Shown here: one piece after another, positions 1-12,400 of the stretch
Numbering within the stretch: the stretch's first letter is position 1
How the letters are laid out: every line of letters begins with the position of its first letter
Assembly (NCBI GenBank): GCA_964017235.1
Contig: OZ024928.1
Coordinates: forward strand, 87,043,566 to 87,107,565
DNA length: 64,000 bases
Direction: 5' to 3'
Source: Sabellastarte sp. h YS-2021
Lineage: Eukaryota > Annelida > Polychaeta > Sabellida > Sabellidae
Notes under the pieces: generated by a model
What the model was told of the DNA's origin: nothing
The model's input: the letters and a program-made list of their open reading frames with translations, nothing else
Databases searched by the model: none
Program-made: the position numbers and the translations under genes

Positions 1-70
1 CAGGGTTTGAACCGCTGACCTCAGAGGTGGGAGGCGAGTGTCTTATCTTTGAGCCAAAATGGCCCCCTTG
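1..70 (-). mobile_element. tRNA-derived SINE fragment at left edge
   Basis: On the minus strand a B-box-like GGTTCAAACC follows CTCGCCTCCCACCTCTGAGG, the same arrangement as the SINEs at 23841 and 26100. It interrupts sequence homologous to the domain 3 intron at 8580-8640. The rest lies outside the window. Confidence 0.55.
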
Positions 71-720
71 AATCTTTATAATCCAGAAGGCTGTTTATGA
101 ACTATGGATTAAAACTTTCCAGTCTATTTATACTTTTTTGTGTACAATCAGCTAAAAGTTTTAAAATATCAATTAGGGCTTATGGCTTTCATTAATATCA
201 TCAGAGTTGTGATCAAATAAAGATCTCATATTAATTTCACAAAATTCTTTTAAATCTTTTAGAATTTGGAAACTTCTAGAGGTAATAATAACAAAATCAA
301 TGCAGCAACTGTGTAGAAAAGGGATAGTATTAGCATTTTAGTTGATTGTAAGTGTGAACATATCAATTTTAGAAAATATGTTTTGCAAATACAACATTTA
401 TTAAAATAAAAAAAATCTAATTCTTAGAAATGTATTAAAAAGAAGTCTCTGCCTTTATTCTAAGAAAATTCTTATGCAACAATATGAAAACTGAAATAAT
501 TTTATTAATTTTGTTTTTGTTTTTACGAGACAGGTAGTTTCAGACAGCAAAAAATAATGCTATGTTGTAATGATTAAGTAAAGATTATTAAAGGGAGAAA
601 AAAATTGCTACCAATAATCTGTTAGATGGATAGCGGGTGTTTCAGTTGCCACAGTAACCCCTTTTGCTTAGGTATTGCCACATTTACTAATCAACATATT
701 TAGCAACATGAACACATTAC

Positions 721-3700
721 CGCTCTTGTCCTGAAGTGTCCCATAATTGTAGCTGAACTGTCCTTGCCTCTGTTCCATCATCACAAACTTCCTAGAATGA
801 ATGAAGTTTTACTCAGTTTATATATTGAAGCAACAAAGTGTAAGGTTGAAGATGCAGAAAGAAACAGCTAAGATAAGTGAGAATTATAAATATATGCAAT
901 ATGCTTTTGGTCTTCTCAAGTGGTTACAATTTATACAATGTATCTCCTAAGGGTTATTTATACTTTTTAACCACCACTATGGATAATAAGTAAATAAGTC
1001 TATAAGTTTATCTTATGGACTGACAGACACAGATACAGGTGAAGAAAAAGGACAGGCGAAGTTCTACATGATGTTTAATTTAGACTTTTCTGCTTTTGCC
1101 CAAAATTAACTAGTTCTATCGCAAACAACCAATTATTTATTGGCCAATACTCTACTGATTTCCTTAAATTAAAGCATTATTAGAGAGGCCCTTACAGAAA
1201 GCCTGTGGAAATAGCATAGGGCACCATTTAGGTATAGAAGCGGTGAAAAGAAACAAAGAGTCTTACACAAAAAATTTAAGTTATGAAAAGGTGCAGATGA
1301 CAAAACACTTAAAAAGAGAAAATGTATGTAAATACAAAGAATCAAAACAAGACAATTTAACAGCAAGATTACAGTATTAATTTGTAATTTGTAAAATGTT
1401 ATGAAACTGTGAAACTTTTTTGGTTGATCTATTCATTAATTATCTGTCAATGGAGATAAAATGCCACAATGTTAAGATGAAAGGTCAAATTAAGGTCATA
1501 GTATTACATTGCATACAAAAACTCCCTCTCAATACCCACTCCTTACAGTTTGTGAAAAAGGGCCCGCAAAAAATAGTCAGGGTCACTTCAGCAAGGTCAA
1601 ATGTCAAATCAAGGTCAGACCATGACATTGCACACTTACATCCCTCGACCAATGTGTCTCTCTGAAGAATCAACTTCCTGCACCTTACAATTTGCAAGAT
1701 ATAGCCAGACAAGATTTTAAAGATCAAGGTTACTATGGTAATGTCAAAGTTCAAATCCAGGTAACACCATGATGTTGCACACCTACAGCTCCAGACTAAT
1801 TACGCTTTGAAATATTTCTAAACAGATTATGACTACCGCTTAAGATTTCTAATATATAGCCTTGAAAACATTTTAAAAGTTGAGGTTACTACAGTAAGGT
1901 CAACGGTCCAATTAAGGTGTGATCATAAGGTTTCATTCTTAGATGCACAACCAATGTCGCCACCAAGTATTAACTTTCTCTACCTCAGCCTGCACAATGT
2001 TTTTCCTACCAATCAAAAACCCACCAGCCAAATTGTCTGCCTGACCAGCCAGGCACCCTGGGTGGAAGAATATGTTCACAAGCTTTTAAGGGTTGTAGGG
2101 TAAAAACTATGAGAAATTGTATCAATTCACTTTTAAATATAAATAAATAATTCAAGTAAACAATCCAAAGTTTAGGAAAAGTCACAGACAGCTTCAAAAA
2201 CCTCGATTTTCACTCTAGAAGACTTGTGAGCAGTGCTTACAATCTACAATTCTGAGATACATTTATAAGCTGGTCAATATTTAAAACGTCTAGATGTTAC
2301 TATGGTAAGATCAAAGTTCAAAAGAAGGTCATAGCATGACAGTACACACTTGCACAATAACCTCAACCAATACCTCTCCCAGTATCACCTTCTTACACCA
2401 TACAGTTTCCAAAATATAGCCTGGACAAAATGATAACAGTTAGGGTCACTTCAGCAAGATCAAAGGTAAAATCCAGGTTACACCATGAAAATACACACTG
2501 ACACCTAACAACTGATATCTCTCCCAAGAATCAACTTCCTATATCTTATGGTTTATGCAATATGGCACTGAAAAAAAGTTTAGTGATAAGGGTTGCTAAA
2601 GCAAGATTAAAGGTCAAAACAATGTCACACTATGAGATTGCACACTTACATCCCCAACCAATATCAATTATCAACTTTCTACACCTTACAGTTTTCAAGA
2701 TATAGCCCGGACTATGAGAATGTCAAAGCTCAAATCCTGGTAACACAATGACATTTCACACCTACAGCTCCAGATCAATGTCCCAACCAAGTATTTCTAA
2801 ACATTACGGCTTCCAAGGTACAGACAAAATGTTAAGATAAGGTCACTACAGCAAGGTCAAAGGTCAAATATAGATGTCACCATAACATTTCACTCTTACA
2901 TCCCTCAAAGTCCCTGCCAAGTATCAACGCTCTACCTCAAGATACAGCCTGAACAAGATTTTTTCCCCTGTTCAAAAATCCACCAGCCCAACTGCCTGCC
3001 TGAACAGCCAGACGCCATAGCATCAGAGATGCTGGTACCCCACAGCCTGGGGAAATAGTTTTCAACACCATAAGATATAAAAGTAGTAAAACAGTACACA
3101 GATTGGGATACTTCCACAGCAGTGTCAGTGTCCAAGTAATGTTTAAGTAGAGAAAATAACATCTAAGAGAAAGAAACTGCATGTAAAGATAAAGTATTAA
3201 AACAAGACAATTCAGTAAACTAAAAATTAAGAAGCTTTAAGACTTCTCCCATTTTGATATTCATTTGTATGGTTGAATTATTGTTTGAATGTTTTGAATA
3301 TTACCCATACGTAATACATGCTTTTATGTAGAGTTGGGGCAAAACCTGTGGCTCATTTGATGCAATACCATCTGTTACAATGGGAAGTTGCAAAAGTAAA
3401 ACAGCTAATGAATTCTAATATGACTTTAACAGTGCTTAATCTACATCAAAAGACACCCAAAGGTGCAACAACCAAGATTCAAGTAAAGAGATATAAAAGA
3501 GATAAAATAGTATCAGGTATCTCCTTACAGAGATAAAATAGCACCAGATATGCAAGATCAAAGGTCAAATCCAGGTCACACCATGATGTTGCACACATAT
3601 AACCCCCGACCAATGTCCCTACCGAATATCAACTTCCTACACCTTATGGTTTCCGAAATGTAGCCCAGGCAAGGCATTATAGACCAAGGTCACTACAGGA

Positions 3701-6471
3701 AGGTCAAAGGTCAATCAAGGTCACACCATGACATTGCACACCTACACCCTACACCCCCCTGTCCCTACCAAGTACCAACTTCCTACACCATACGGTTTCT
3801 GAGATATAGCCCGGAAAAGATTTTATACGTCAAGATAATACGGCAAGGTCAAATCAAAGTCACACCATGACATTGTACAACTACATCCCCTAACCAATGT
3901 CCCTACCAAGCATCAACTTCCTACACCTTATGGTTTCCGAGATATAGCTTGGACAAGATTTTTAAACTTAAGGTCACTACGCCAAGGTCAAAGGTCAAAT
4001 CAAGGTCACATCATGACGTTGCACACCTACACTCCCTAAATAATGTCCCTACCAAGTATTAACTTCCTACATCCTACGGTTTCTGAGATATAGTCCGGAC
4101 AAGATTTTCAAACTCAAGGTCACTACGGCAAGATCAAAGGTCAAATCAAGGTCAAACCATGATGTTGCACACCTACACTCCCTAACCAATGTCCCTACCA
4201 AGTATCAACTTCTTACACCTTACAGTTTCCTAGATACAGTCCGAACAAACTTTTTCCCGCCGCCCACCCACCATGGGTGAAAACAATACCCCAACAGCCC
4301 TTAAGGGCTGTGGGGTAACAATGAGAAACTGCAATAGTCACCTCCTAAAAACATAAATAATTTATTTATACAATTAAAAGTCGAGTAAAAATCACTGTTC
4401 AGCTTCAAAAACCCCAATTTCGGTCAAGAAGACTGAAAAAAATATTTGGAAGTTTTGGAGTTTTTGCAAGAAGTAATACACATAAACTGAAGAACTGTAT
4501 TACTCACTTCTACTATTTTAGGAGGTATGGTCAGACACACCTTAGTATGCAACTTACTCTCCATCTCTATATAATTTTGAAAAAAATTAGATATAAAGAT
4601 AACTTAATACACAGTAATGTATAATATTTATGAAAGATGAGGGAGTTATATATATATATATATATTGTTATGTGTACAAGTTGAGATCTTGTACAAGTTG
4701 CATCTTGTAGAAACATACTGTAGTTGTAGTTGCGACTTGTACAAGTTGCAACGTGTACAACTTTTTGACCTGTAAAAGTTGCAACATTTAGAAGCTCCAC
4801 ATTTTTCAGTTGAACAATGTATTAAAGTCAATTTATACTATAAAATGCATAAAATCAACACATCTATTCTTCATGAATCACAAATTCACTGTAAATAATA
4901 CTTCTTTGACGAGAAAGCAAACTGTTGACCTGTACATTTTCATTTTTAACAATTACAAAATTTTCAATGCATATCTTAACATTATTTTTAATGTTTGATT
5001 CACACTGTCCCACCTGAAGGTTGTATCTGACATTTTGGTTTGTTGGTTTATAACCTTATGATTTATAACCATGTTTTCTGTCAACAGTTCTCCTTAATTT
5101 ATTTCTTCCATAACAAAGGGATACATAAATTAATTACTTTATGATGATAAAAACACATATGAATTTTAAGACTATACAATAATTTTATTAATGAAAAGCA
5201 TGTGTCAATTACAATTATGGATATGCTATCATCTGTCCTTTGATGCTTTTCCTGACATAACTTGTGATCCTAGTTTATTCCCTTCGAGGTAAATCACAAA
5301 ATAGCCCTGATGTTATAGGAAGCCATACCCAGACAATTGATTGCATTTAGAAGATTTCTATGTCTTACTTATTACTTTCATCAACTTATCAACTTTTATC
5401 TTTGAAGTCTGATTGTTATTATTGAAACTTTTCTGCCTGAATATTTTTTAAAAAAGATAAAAGACCTCAGTCCTCTGTCCCATAACTCCAATGGGACCAA
5501 AGCTGGGCTCTTAGAAGCATCAATATTCAATAAGGAACAACTCACATTTATGCTGAACTCAGTATTTAACACAAAAACACATTTTTTTTCTGCATGATAA
5601 ACAATGTAAATAATTAGACCCTTGACTGATAAAGTACCAACTTAAAATTTTAATATACATATATTAATAACTTTTTTATTTTAAAATGTTACTGGAAAAA
5701 TTTCTCAAGGTCAGTGTTAATTTTTCATGGAAAAAATATATATGACACTCCCACATTAATTTGGATTTTTATACACATAAAACAAGAAATAGTTTCAATA
5801 AAATTGTTAATTTAACTAAAATTCTTTTTAAATCCAACTTGTACAGCAGTATTGTACAAGTTGGGATTATTTCATGGTGAAATTCTGCACAAGTTACAAC
5901 TTGTATGGCCAATCTTGTACGAGTTGCAACTTGTACAAACTGCTTGTACAAGTTGCAACTTGTACGGGCTCTTTGTACAACTTGCAACTTGCACAAATCT
6001 TAACTTGTACATAACATTTATTATTATGTAAATTTTATGCAGAGTGACATTCCACATGTTGGAGAGACACACATTAGTATGCAATTTACTCTCTCCCTCT
6101 CTTTATTTATAGAAAAATTGAGATATAAAGATCACTTAATACACAGTAATATATAATATTTATGGGAGATGAGGGAGTTAGATATATACATTAGTAAATA
6201 TGTAAATACTATGCCCTGTTACATCCCACATGTTTCAATGGGCTGGACTTAAAGCCACAACCACAGTGACAAAAGCAAGTGTTCAAAAATACCAAAATTG
6301 TTAACTGTTGTTAATTGTTCATTTGCAAAAGATGTTATAGAAATATACAATATAATTCTCTTACTATGGATTTTCTGTAGAAGTCAATCCCAACAGTTCC
6401 AATATAATTAGAAAGGAACTGATCGTTGACATACTTGGAAAGCAGTGCACTTTTGCCAACTTGTACATCGC
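721..6471 (-). CDS. Gene B domain 4, partial (runs off left edge)
   Basis: Exon 2 at 6365-6471 encodes GDVQVGKS to FYRKSI, joined across a 5.57-kb intron to exon 3 at 721-791, which reads EVCDDGTEARTVQLQ then WDTSGQER. This exon is two codons shorter than in domains 1 to 3 and keeps the usual Glu after the Gln, so it is a more divergent and possibly more ancestral copy. A good donor follows at 719-720 (GTAATG). The G4 and G5 exons must lie left of base 1. The intron flanks match those of domain 1 (17507-19330) rather than those of the amplified units. Confidence 0.8.
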
Positions 6472-9400
6472 CTGAAATGAATAAAAATAAGAATGTTGTA
6501 AGTGGAACATTTGACAAGGCTTTTTATTTATTATGTAAGTTTATTTCCAGTGACATTTTATATCTGTATTTGATCTCATATGCTCCTGACAGACCAAAAA
6601 CTTTTCACTGTTCAATCAGATCTGAAATGAAGTTAAGCTATTTGTCCCACAAGAACCCACTTGGGTACTCTGCTGCATCATTGTTGCTTATGCAATGTTA
6701 AGTCATGTTTAGCTTTCATTTCTATGTTAATGATATGTCTACACATTTTCAGATATAGTTAGAAAATGTGATTGTATTAAATGTTGCTGGGTGTTAGCTT
6801 CATGTCCCTGTTGTGTCACCTTCTATCTCCTTGAGAACGTAACCTAAAAGTTATATCTAATTTGTCTAAATATTTTTGGCTATGTTGCTTTTGTTTACCA
6901 CATGTTTCATGTACATGTTTTTTTTTTTCAAATTCCTTCACATCAAAAGGTAGGCTTATATTTCCTTAGACTTACAAATGGCACTAAAAAGCTGATCTTT
7001 TCAGTTGTCTGACACAATTTCTGACAGATGACCTAAAACTTTATGGCATATACAAGTGTTTGCTTGAAAATGAGTTCCTATGAAAAGAAGATAGAGAATG
7101 TGCATACATAGATATACAGTATGTATACACAATCACTCACCAAGCATAAGGATCTTCATATTCTTAAGAGGTGGGCTTTCTGGGTTAGCTGCATGTGCAT
7201 CTTCTTTGTCATCTTCCTTTCCTTCATTTTTTTCTTCAGATCTATCTCCATTCCCTTCGTTCTTTGTGGCTTCTTCGTCCTCTTTTATTTTGTCACTCAC
7301 CTCCTTTTTGATCTCATCTTCATCTACTGTTTCATCATCACTCTCTTCATCTGGTGACTTTCCTTTTACAACCTTATTTGAAAGGGAAAAATGTGCACAA
7401 AAATAAACATTTAAAGAAAGCATAATACCAACATCAAATTGGTTTCAAAAACAAAGGAGGATTTAAATAGCAGAAAGAAAATGCTTGAAATTGTGTTATA
7501 AATCTGCAAACCAAAGAAATAAAGTGTAATAAATAATATTGCACATATGTTTACTTTATACCCTGAGCTCAATATTTTCTACATCTGCACCAAGATAAAT
7601 GAAATATATCAATGTATTAACATCAATAAATGTGTTTAACTAAAAGTTCAAATTTCTTACAGAATGAACCAGCCAGTGAATGGCTTCATCAAAATTTTCT
7701 CCAGTGCTTGCACTTGTTTCAAAATATCCCATTCTGAAAACAAAATTGCCATTAATTGGTTATGGGTTTCAAAGTTAACAATAATGAGTAACATAAAAGA
7801 TTGTGAAAACTTTCTCAAGATTGAAGGTGAATATGTTTATAAATTATGCTAACCCGACCAGTATTATATCTTTCTTTCCAGTGCACTCCAGAAGTGCAAT
7901 ATATTCATTGCATTCTCACACTGAGACTGAACCTAACTAATACATGACATAACATATTTTGTACACATGTTACTTTTATATGGGATTAAAATACATCTTA
8001 TATACTTTTTGTGTATCCTTACCCCAACTCCTCTGCTTTTTTCTCTGCGGTTTCCTTTTTCACCTTGCGTTCTTCTGCCTTGTCAACTTTGTTGCCACAC
8101 AAAACAATCTTTGCATCTGGGGCAGCTGGTTTAATGATATCCACCCATTTGTTTATATTTGTAAATGACTGCTCACTTGTGATATCAAAGGCCACAACAA
8201 AACCTCTTGCTCCCGGGAAGTATGCCTTTGTAATAGATAGGTACCTGCAATATATCCCATATTCCAATAATTGAATCAAAAATAATAAGTTTTTGAGGTT
8301 CAACTGAAAAGCAGTTATTCAAGTAGGCTAGGATACCTCCAAAATATTCATCATTTCATGTAGGTACCTACAGTATAATGTATAGAAGTATTGTAAAATG
8401 TATTATTTATTTAAATTAAGATCACAAAGGCAGAGCAGCACATGAATTTCAATAACATGTAAATCAAAGCAGACAACATGAAACTTAATGTCTGCTTTTT
8501 CAGGAATTATACTGTACTGGATATCAGGATAACTTTAGTTTGAAAGTAATTCCTAATATCTAAGGATTTACACATAGTTTTGAATCTTTATAAACCAGAA
8601 GGCTGTTTCTGATTTGTAAACTAAGGAATAAAACTTTCCAATCCATTTATGTCTTTTGTATACAGCCAGCTAAAAGTTTTGAAATATCAATTAGGACTTT
8701 GCGATTTTTATTTTAGTATTGTCACAATTTTGATCAAATGAAAATATCAGTTGATCACATCTTACCATGGTGACTAAAATATACATACTAATATTCACTA
8801 AAAGTGTTACTGATAAAATTATCCTAACCAATTCTTTTAAATTCATGGGAATTCAGAAATTTCAAAAGATAAGAATAACAAATTCTATGCACTAACCATG
8901 TAGAAAAAGGGTAGCATCAGCATTTTAGTTGTTTGTCAATGTGAAAGTATCACTTGAGAAAATATGTTTTATCAAATTTAATATTTAGTGAAATTTAAAA
9001 AATCCTAGTTCTGAAAAATTTTGTTCTTTCATACAAAGGATTTGTCTCACAAAATTCTTATTTTAAAAATATGGATATTAATGAATATAAGAACAGATCA
9101 TGAAAGCTGTTTTGACGTGATTTAATTCATTTGTGTTTAACAAGACAGGTAGTTTCAGAAAGCAATAAATAATACTATGCTGTAGTGATTCAGTAAAAAT
9201 ACATATCAAGAGCAAAAATAAATTTTCTACCCATAATATGCTAGATGGGAGGTAATAATTGTCTCAACTGTTACTGTAACCATTATGCTTAGGTATTGCA
9301 ACCATTTAATAGTCATATTTAACAGCATGAACATATTACCGGTCTTGTCCTGAAGTGTCCCATAATTGGAGCCCAACTGTCCTGGGCTCTGTCCCATCAT

Positions 9401-12400
9401 GACTGTCACAAACTTCCTAGAATGAGTTAAGTTTTAAACATATTTTTTTCTGCATGATTAAACAATGTAAATAACTAGACCCTTGACTGATAAAGTACCA
9501 ACTTAAAATTTTAATATACATATATTAATAACTTTTTTATTTTAAAATGTTACTGGAAAAATTTCTCAAGGTCAGTGTTAATTTTTCATGGAAAAAAACA
9601 TATATGACACTCCCACATTAATCTGGACTTTTATACACATAAAACAAAAAATAGTTTCAATAAAATTGTTAATTTAACTAAAATTCTTTTTAAATCCAAC
9701 TTGTACAGCAGTATTGTACAAATTGGGATTATTTCATGGTGAAATTCTGCACAAGTTACAACTTATATAGCCAATCTTTACGAGTTGCAACTTGTACAAA
9801 CTGCTTGTACAAGTTGCAACTTGTACGGGCTCTTTGTACAACTTGCAACTTGCACAAATCTTAACTTGTACATAACATTTATTATTATGTAAATTTTATG
9901 CAGAGTGACATTCCACATGTTGGAGAGACACACATTAGTATGCAATTTACTCTCTCCCTCTCTTTATTTAAAGAAAAAAAATTGAGATATAAAGATCACT
10001 TAATACACAGTAATATATAATATTTATGGAAGATGAGGGAGTTAGATATATACATTAGTAAATATGTAAATACTATGCCCTGTTACATCCCACATGTTTC
10101 AATGGGCTGGACTTAAAGCCACAACCACAGTGACAAAAGCAAGTGTTCAAAAATACCAAAATTGTTAACTGTTGTTAATTGTTCATTTGCAAAAGATGTT
10201 ATAGAAATATATACAATATAATTCTCTTACTATGGATTTTCTGTAGAAGTCAATCCCAACAGTTCCAATATAATTAGAAAGGAACTGATCATTGACATAC
10301 TTGGAAAGAAGTGCACTTTTGCCAACTTGTACATCGCCTGAAATGAATAAAAATAAGAATGTTGTAAGTGGAACATTTGACAAGGCTTTTTATTTATTAT
10401 GTAAGTTTATTTCCAGTGACATTTTATATCTGTATTTGATCTCATATGCTCCTGACAGACCAAAAATTTTTTTTCACTGTTCAATCAGATCTGAAATGAA
10501 GTTAAGCTATTTGTCCCACAAGAAGCCACATAGGTACTCTGCTGCATCATTGTTGCTTATGCAATGTTAAGTCATGTTTAGCTTTCATTTCTATATTAAT
10601 GATATGTCTACACATTTTCAGATATAGTTAGAAAGTGTGATTGTATTAAATGTTGCTGAATGTTAGCTTCATGTCCCTGTTGTGTCACCTTCTATCTCCT
10701 TAAGAACGTAACCTAAAAGTTATATCTAATTTGTCTAAATATTTTTGGCTATGTTGCTTTTGTTTACCACATGTTTCATGTACATGTTTTTCTTTTCAAA
10801 TTCCTTCACATCAAAAGGTAGGCTTATATTTCTTTAGACTTAAAAATGGCACTAAAAAGCCGATCTTTTCAGTTGTCTGACACAATTTCACTCAGGACAA
10901 ATCATGTGGTATATCAGTTTTCTTGCCCTTTTGACAGAATATCAACACCCTTTGTTTTCCATTGACTAGATGTTACAATAAGTTGTGAAAGTGGAACAGC
11001 TCTGTTACCAGTATAATGTACTCTTATATTGTCCTTCAAATCAAGATTTCTGAAGAAAAATATTTCTGACAGATGACCTAAAACTTTATGGCATATACAA
11101 GTGCTTGCTTGAAAATGAGTTCCTATGAAAAGAAGATAGAGAATGTGTATACATAGATATATAGTATGTATAAACAATCACTCACCAAGCATAAGGATCT
11201 TCATATTCTTAAGAGGTGGGCTTTCTGGGTTAGCTGCATGTGCATCTTCTTTGTCATCTTCCTTTCCTTCATTTTTTTCTTCAGATCTATCTCCATTCCC
11301 TTCGTTCTTTGTGGCTTCTTCGTCCTCTTTTATTTTGTCACTCACCTCCTTTTTGATCTCATCTTCATCTACTGTTTCATCATCACTCTCTTCATCTGGT
11401 GACTTTCCTTTTACAACCTTATTTGAAAGGGAAAAACGTGCACAAAAATAAACATTTAAAGAAAGCATAATACCAACATCAAATTGGTGTCAAAAACAAA
11501 GGAGGATTTAAATAGCAGAAAGAAAATGCTTGAAATTGTGTTATAAATCTGCAAACTAAAGAAATAAAGTGTAATAAATAATATTGCACATATGTTTACT
11601 TTATACCCTGAGCTCAATATTTTCTACATCTGCACCAAGATAAATGAAATATATCAATGTATTAACATCAATAAATGTGTTTAACTAAAAGTTCAAATTT
11701 CTTACAGAATGAACCAGCCAGTGAATTGCTTCATCAAAATTTTCTCCAGTGCTTGCACTTGTTTCAAAATATCCCATTCTGAAAACAAAATTGCCATTAA
11801 TTGGTTATGGGTTTCAAAGTTAACAATAATGAGTAACATAAAAGATTGTGAAAACTTTCCCAAGATTGAAGGTGAATATGTTTATAAATTATGCTAACCC
11901 GATCAGTATTATATCTTTCTTTCCAGTGCACTCCAGAAGTGCAATATATTCATTGCATTCTCACACTGAGACTGAACCTAACTAATACATGACATAACAT
12001 ATTTTGTACACATGTTGCTTTTATATGGGATTAAAATACATCTTATATACTTTTTGTGTATCCTTACCCCAACTCCTCTGCTTTTTTCTCTGCGGTTTCC
12101 TTTTTCACCTTGCGTTCTTCTGCCTTGTCAACTTTGTTGCCACACAAAACAATCTTTGCATCTGGGGCAGCTGGTTTAATGATATCCACCCATTTGTTTA
12201 TATTTGTAAATGACTGCTCACTTGTGATATCAAAGGCCACAACAAAACCTCTTGCTCCCGGGAAGTATGCCTTTGTAATAGATAGGTACCTGCAATATAT
12301 CCCATATTCCAATAATTTAATCAAAAATAATAAGTTTTTGAGGTTCAACTGAAAAGCAGTTATTCAAGTAGGCTAGGATACCTCCAAAATATTCATCATT

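Noticed and set aside
4567-6084. Cysteine/threonine-rich small frames (for example 5872-6084 minus)
   Set aside because: They translate the TTGTACAA/GTTGCAAC palindromic repeat.
7098-7406. Serine-rich open frame of 102 codons on the plus strand (also at 11143 and 15188)
   Set aside because: It is the antisense of the acidic linker exon; its serine and leucine runs come from complementing GAA/GAT codons.
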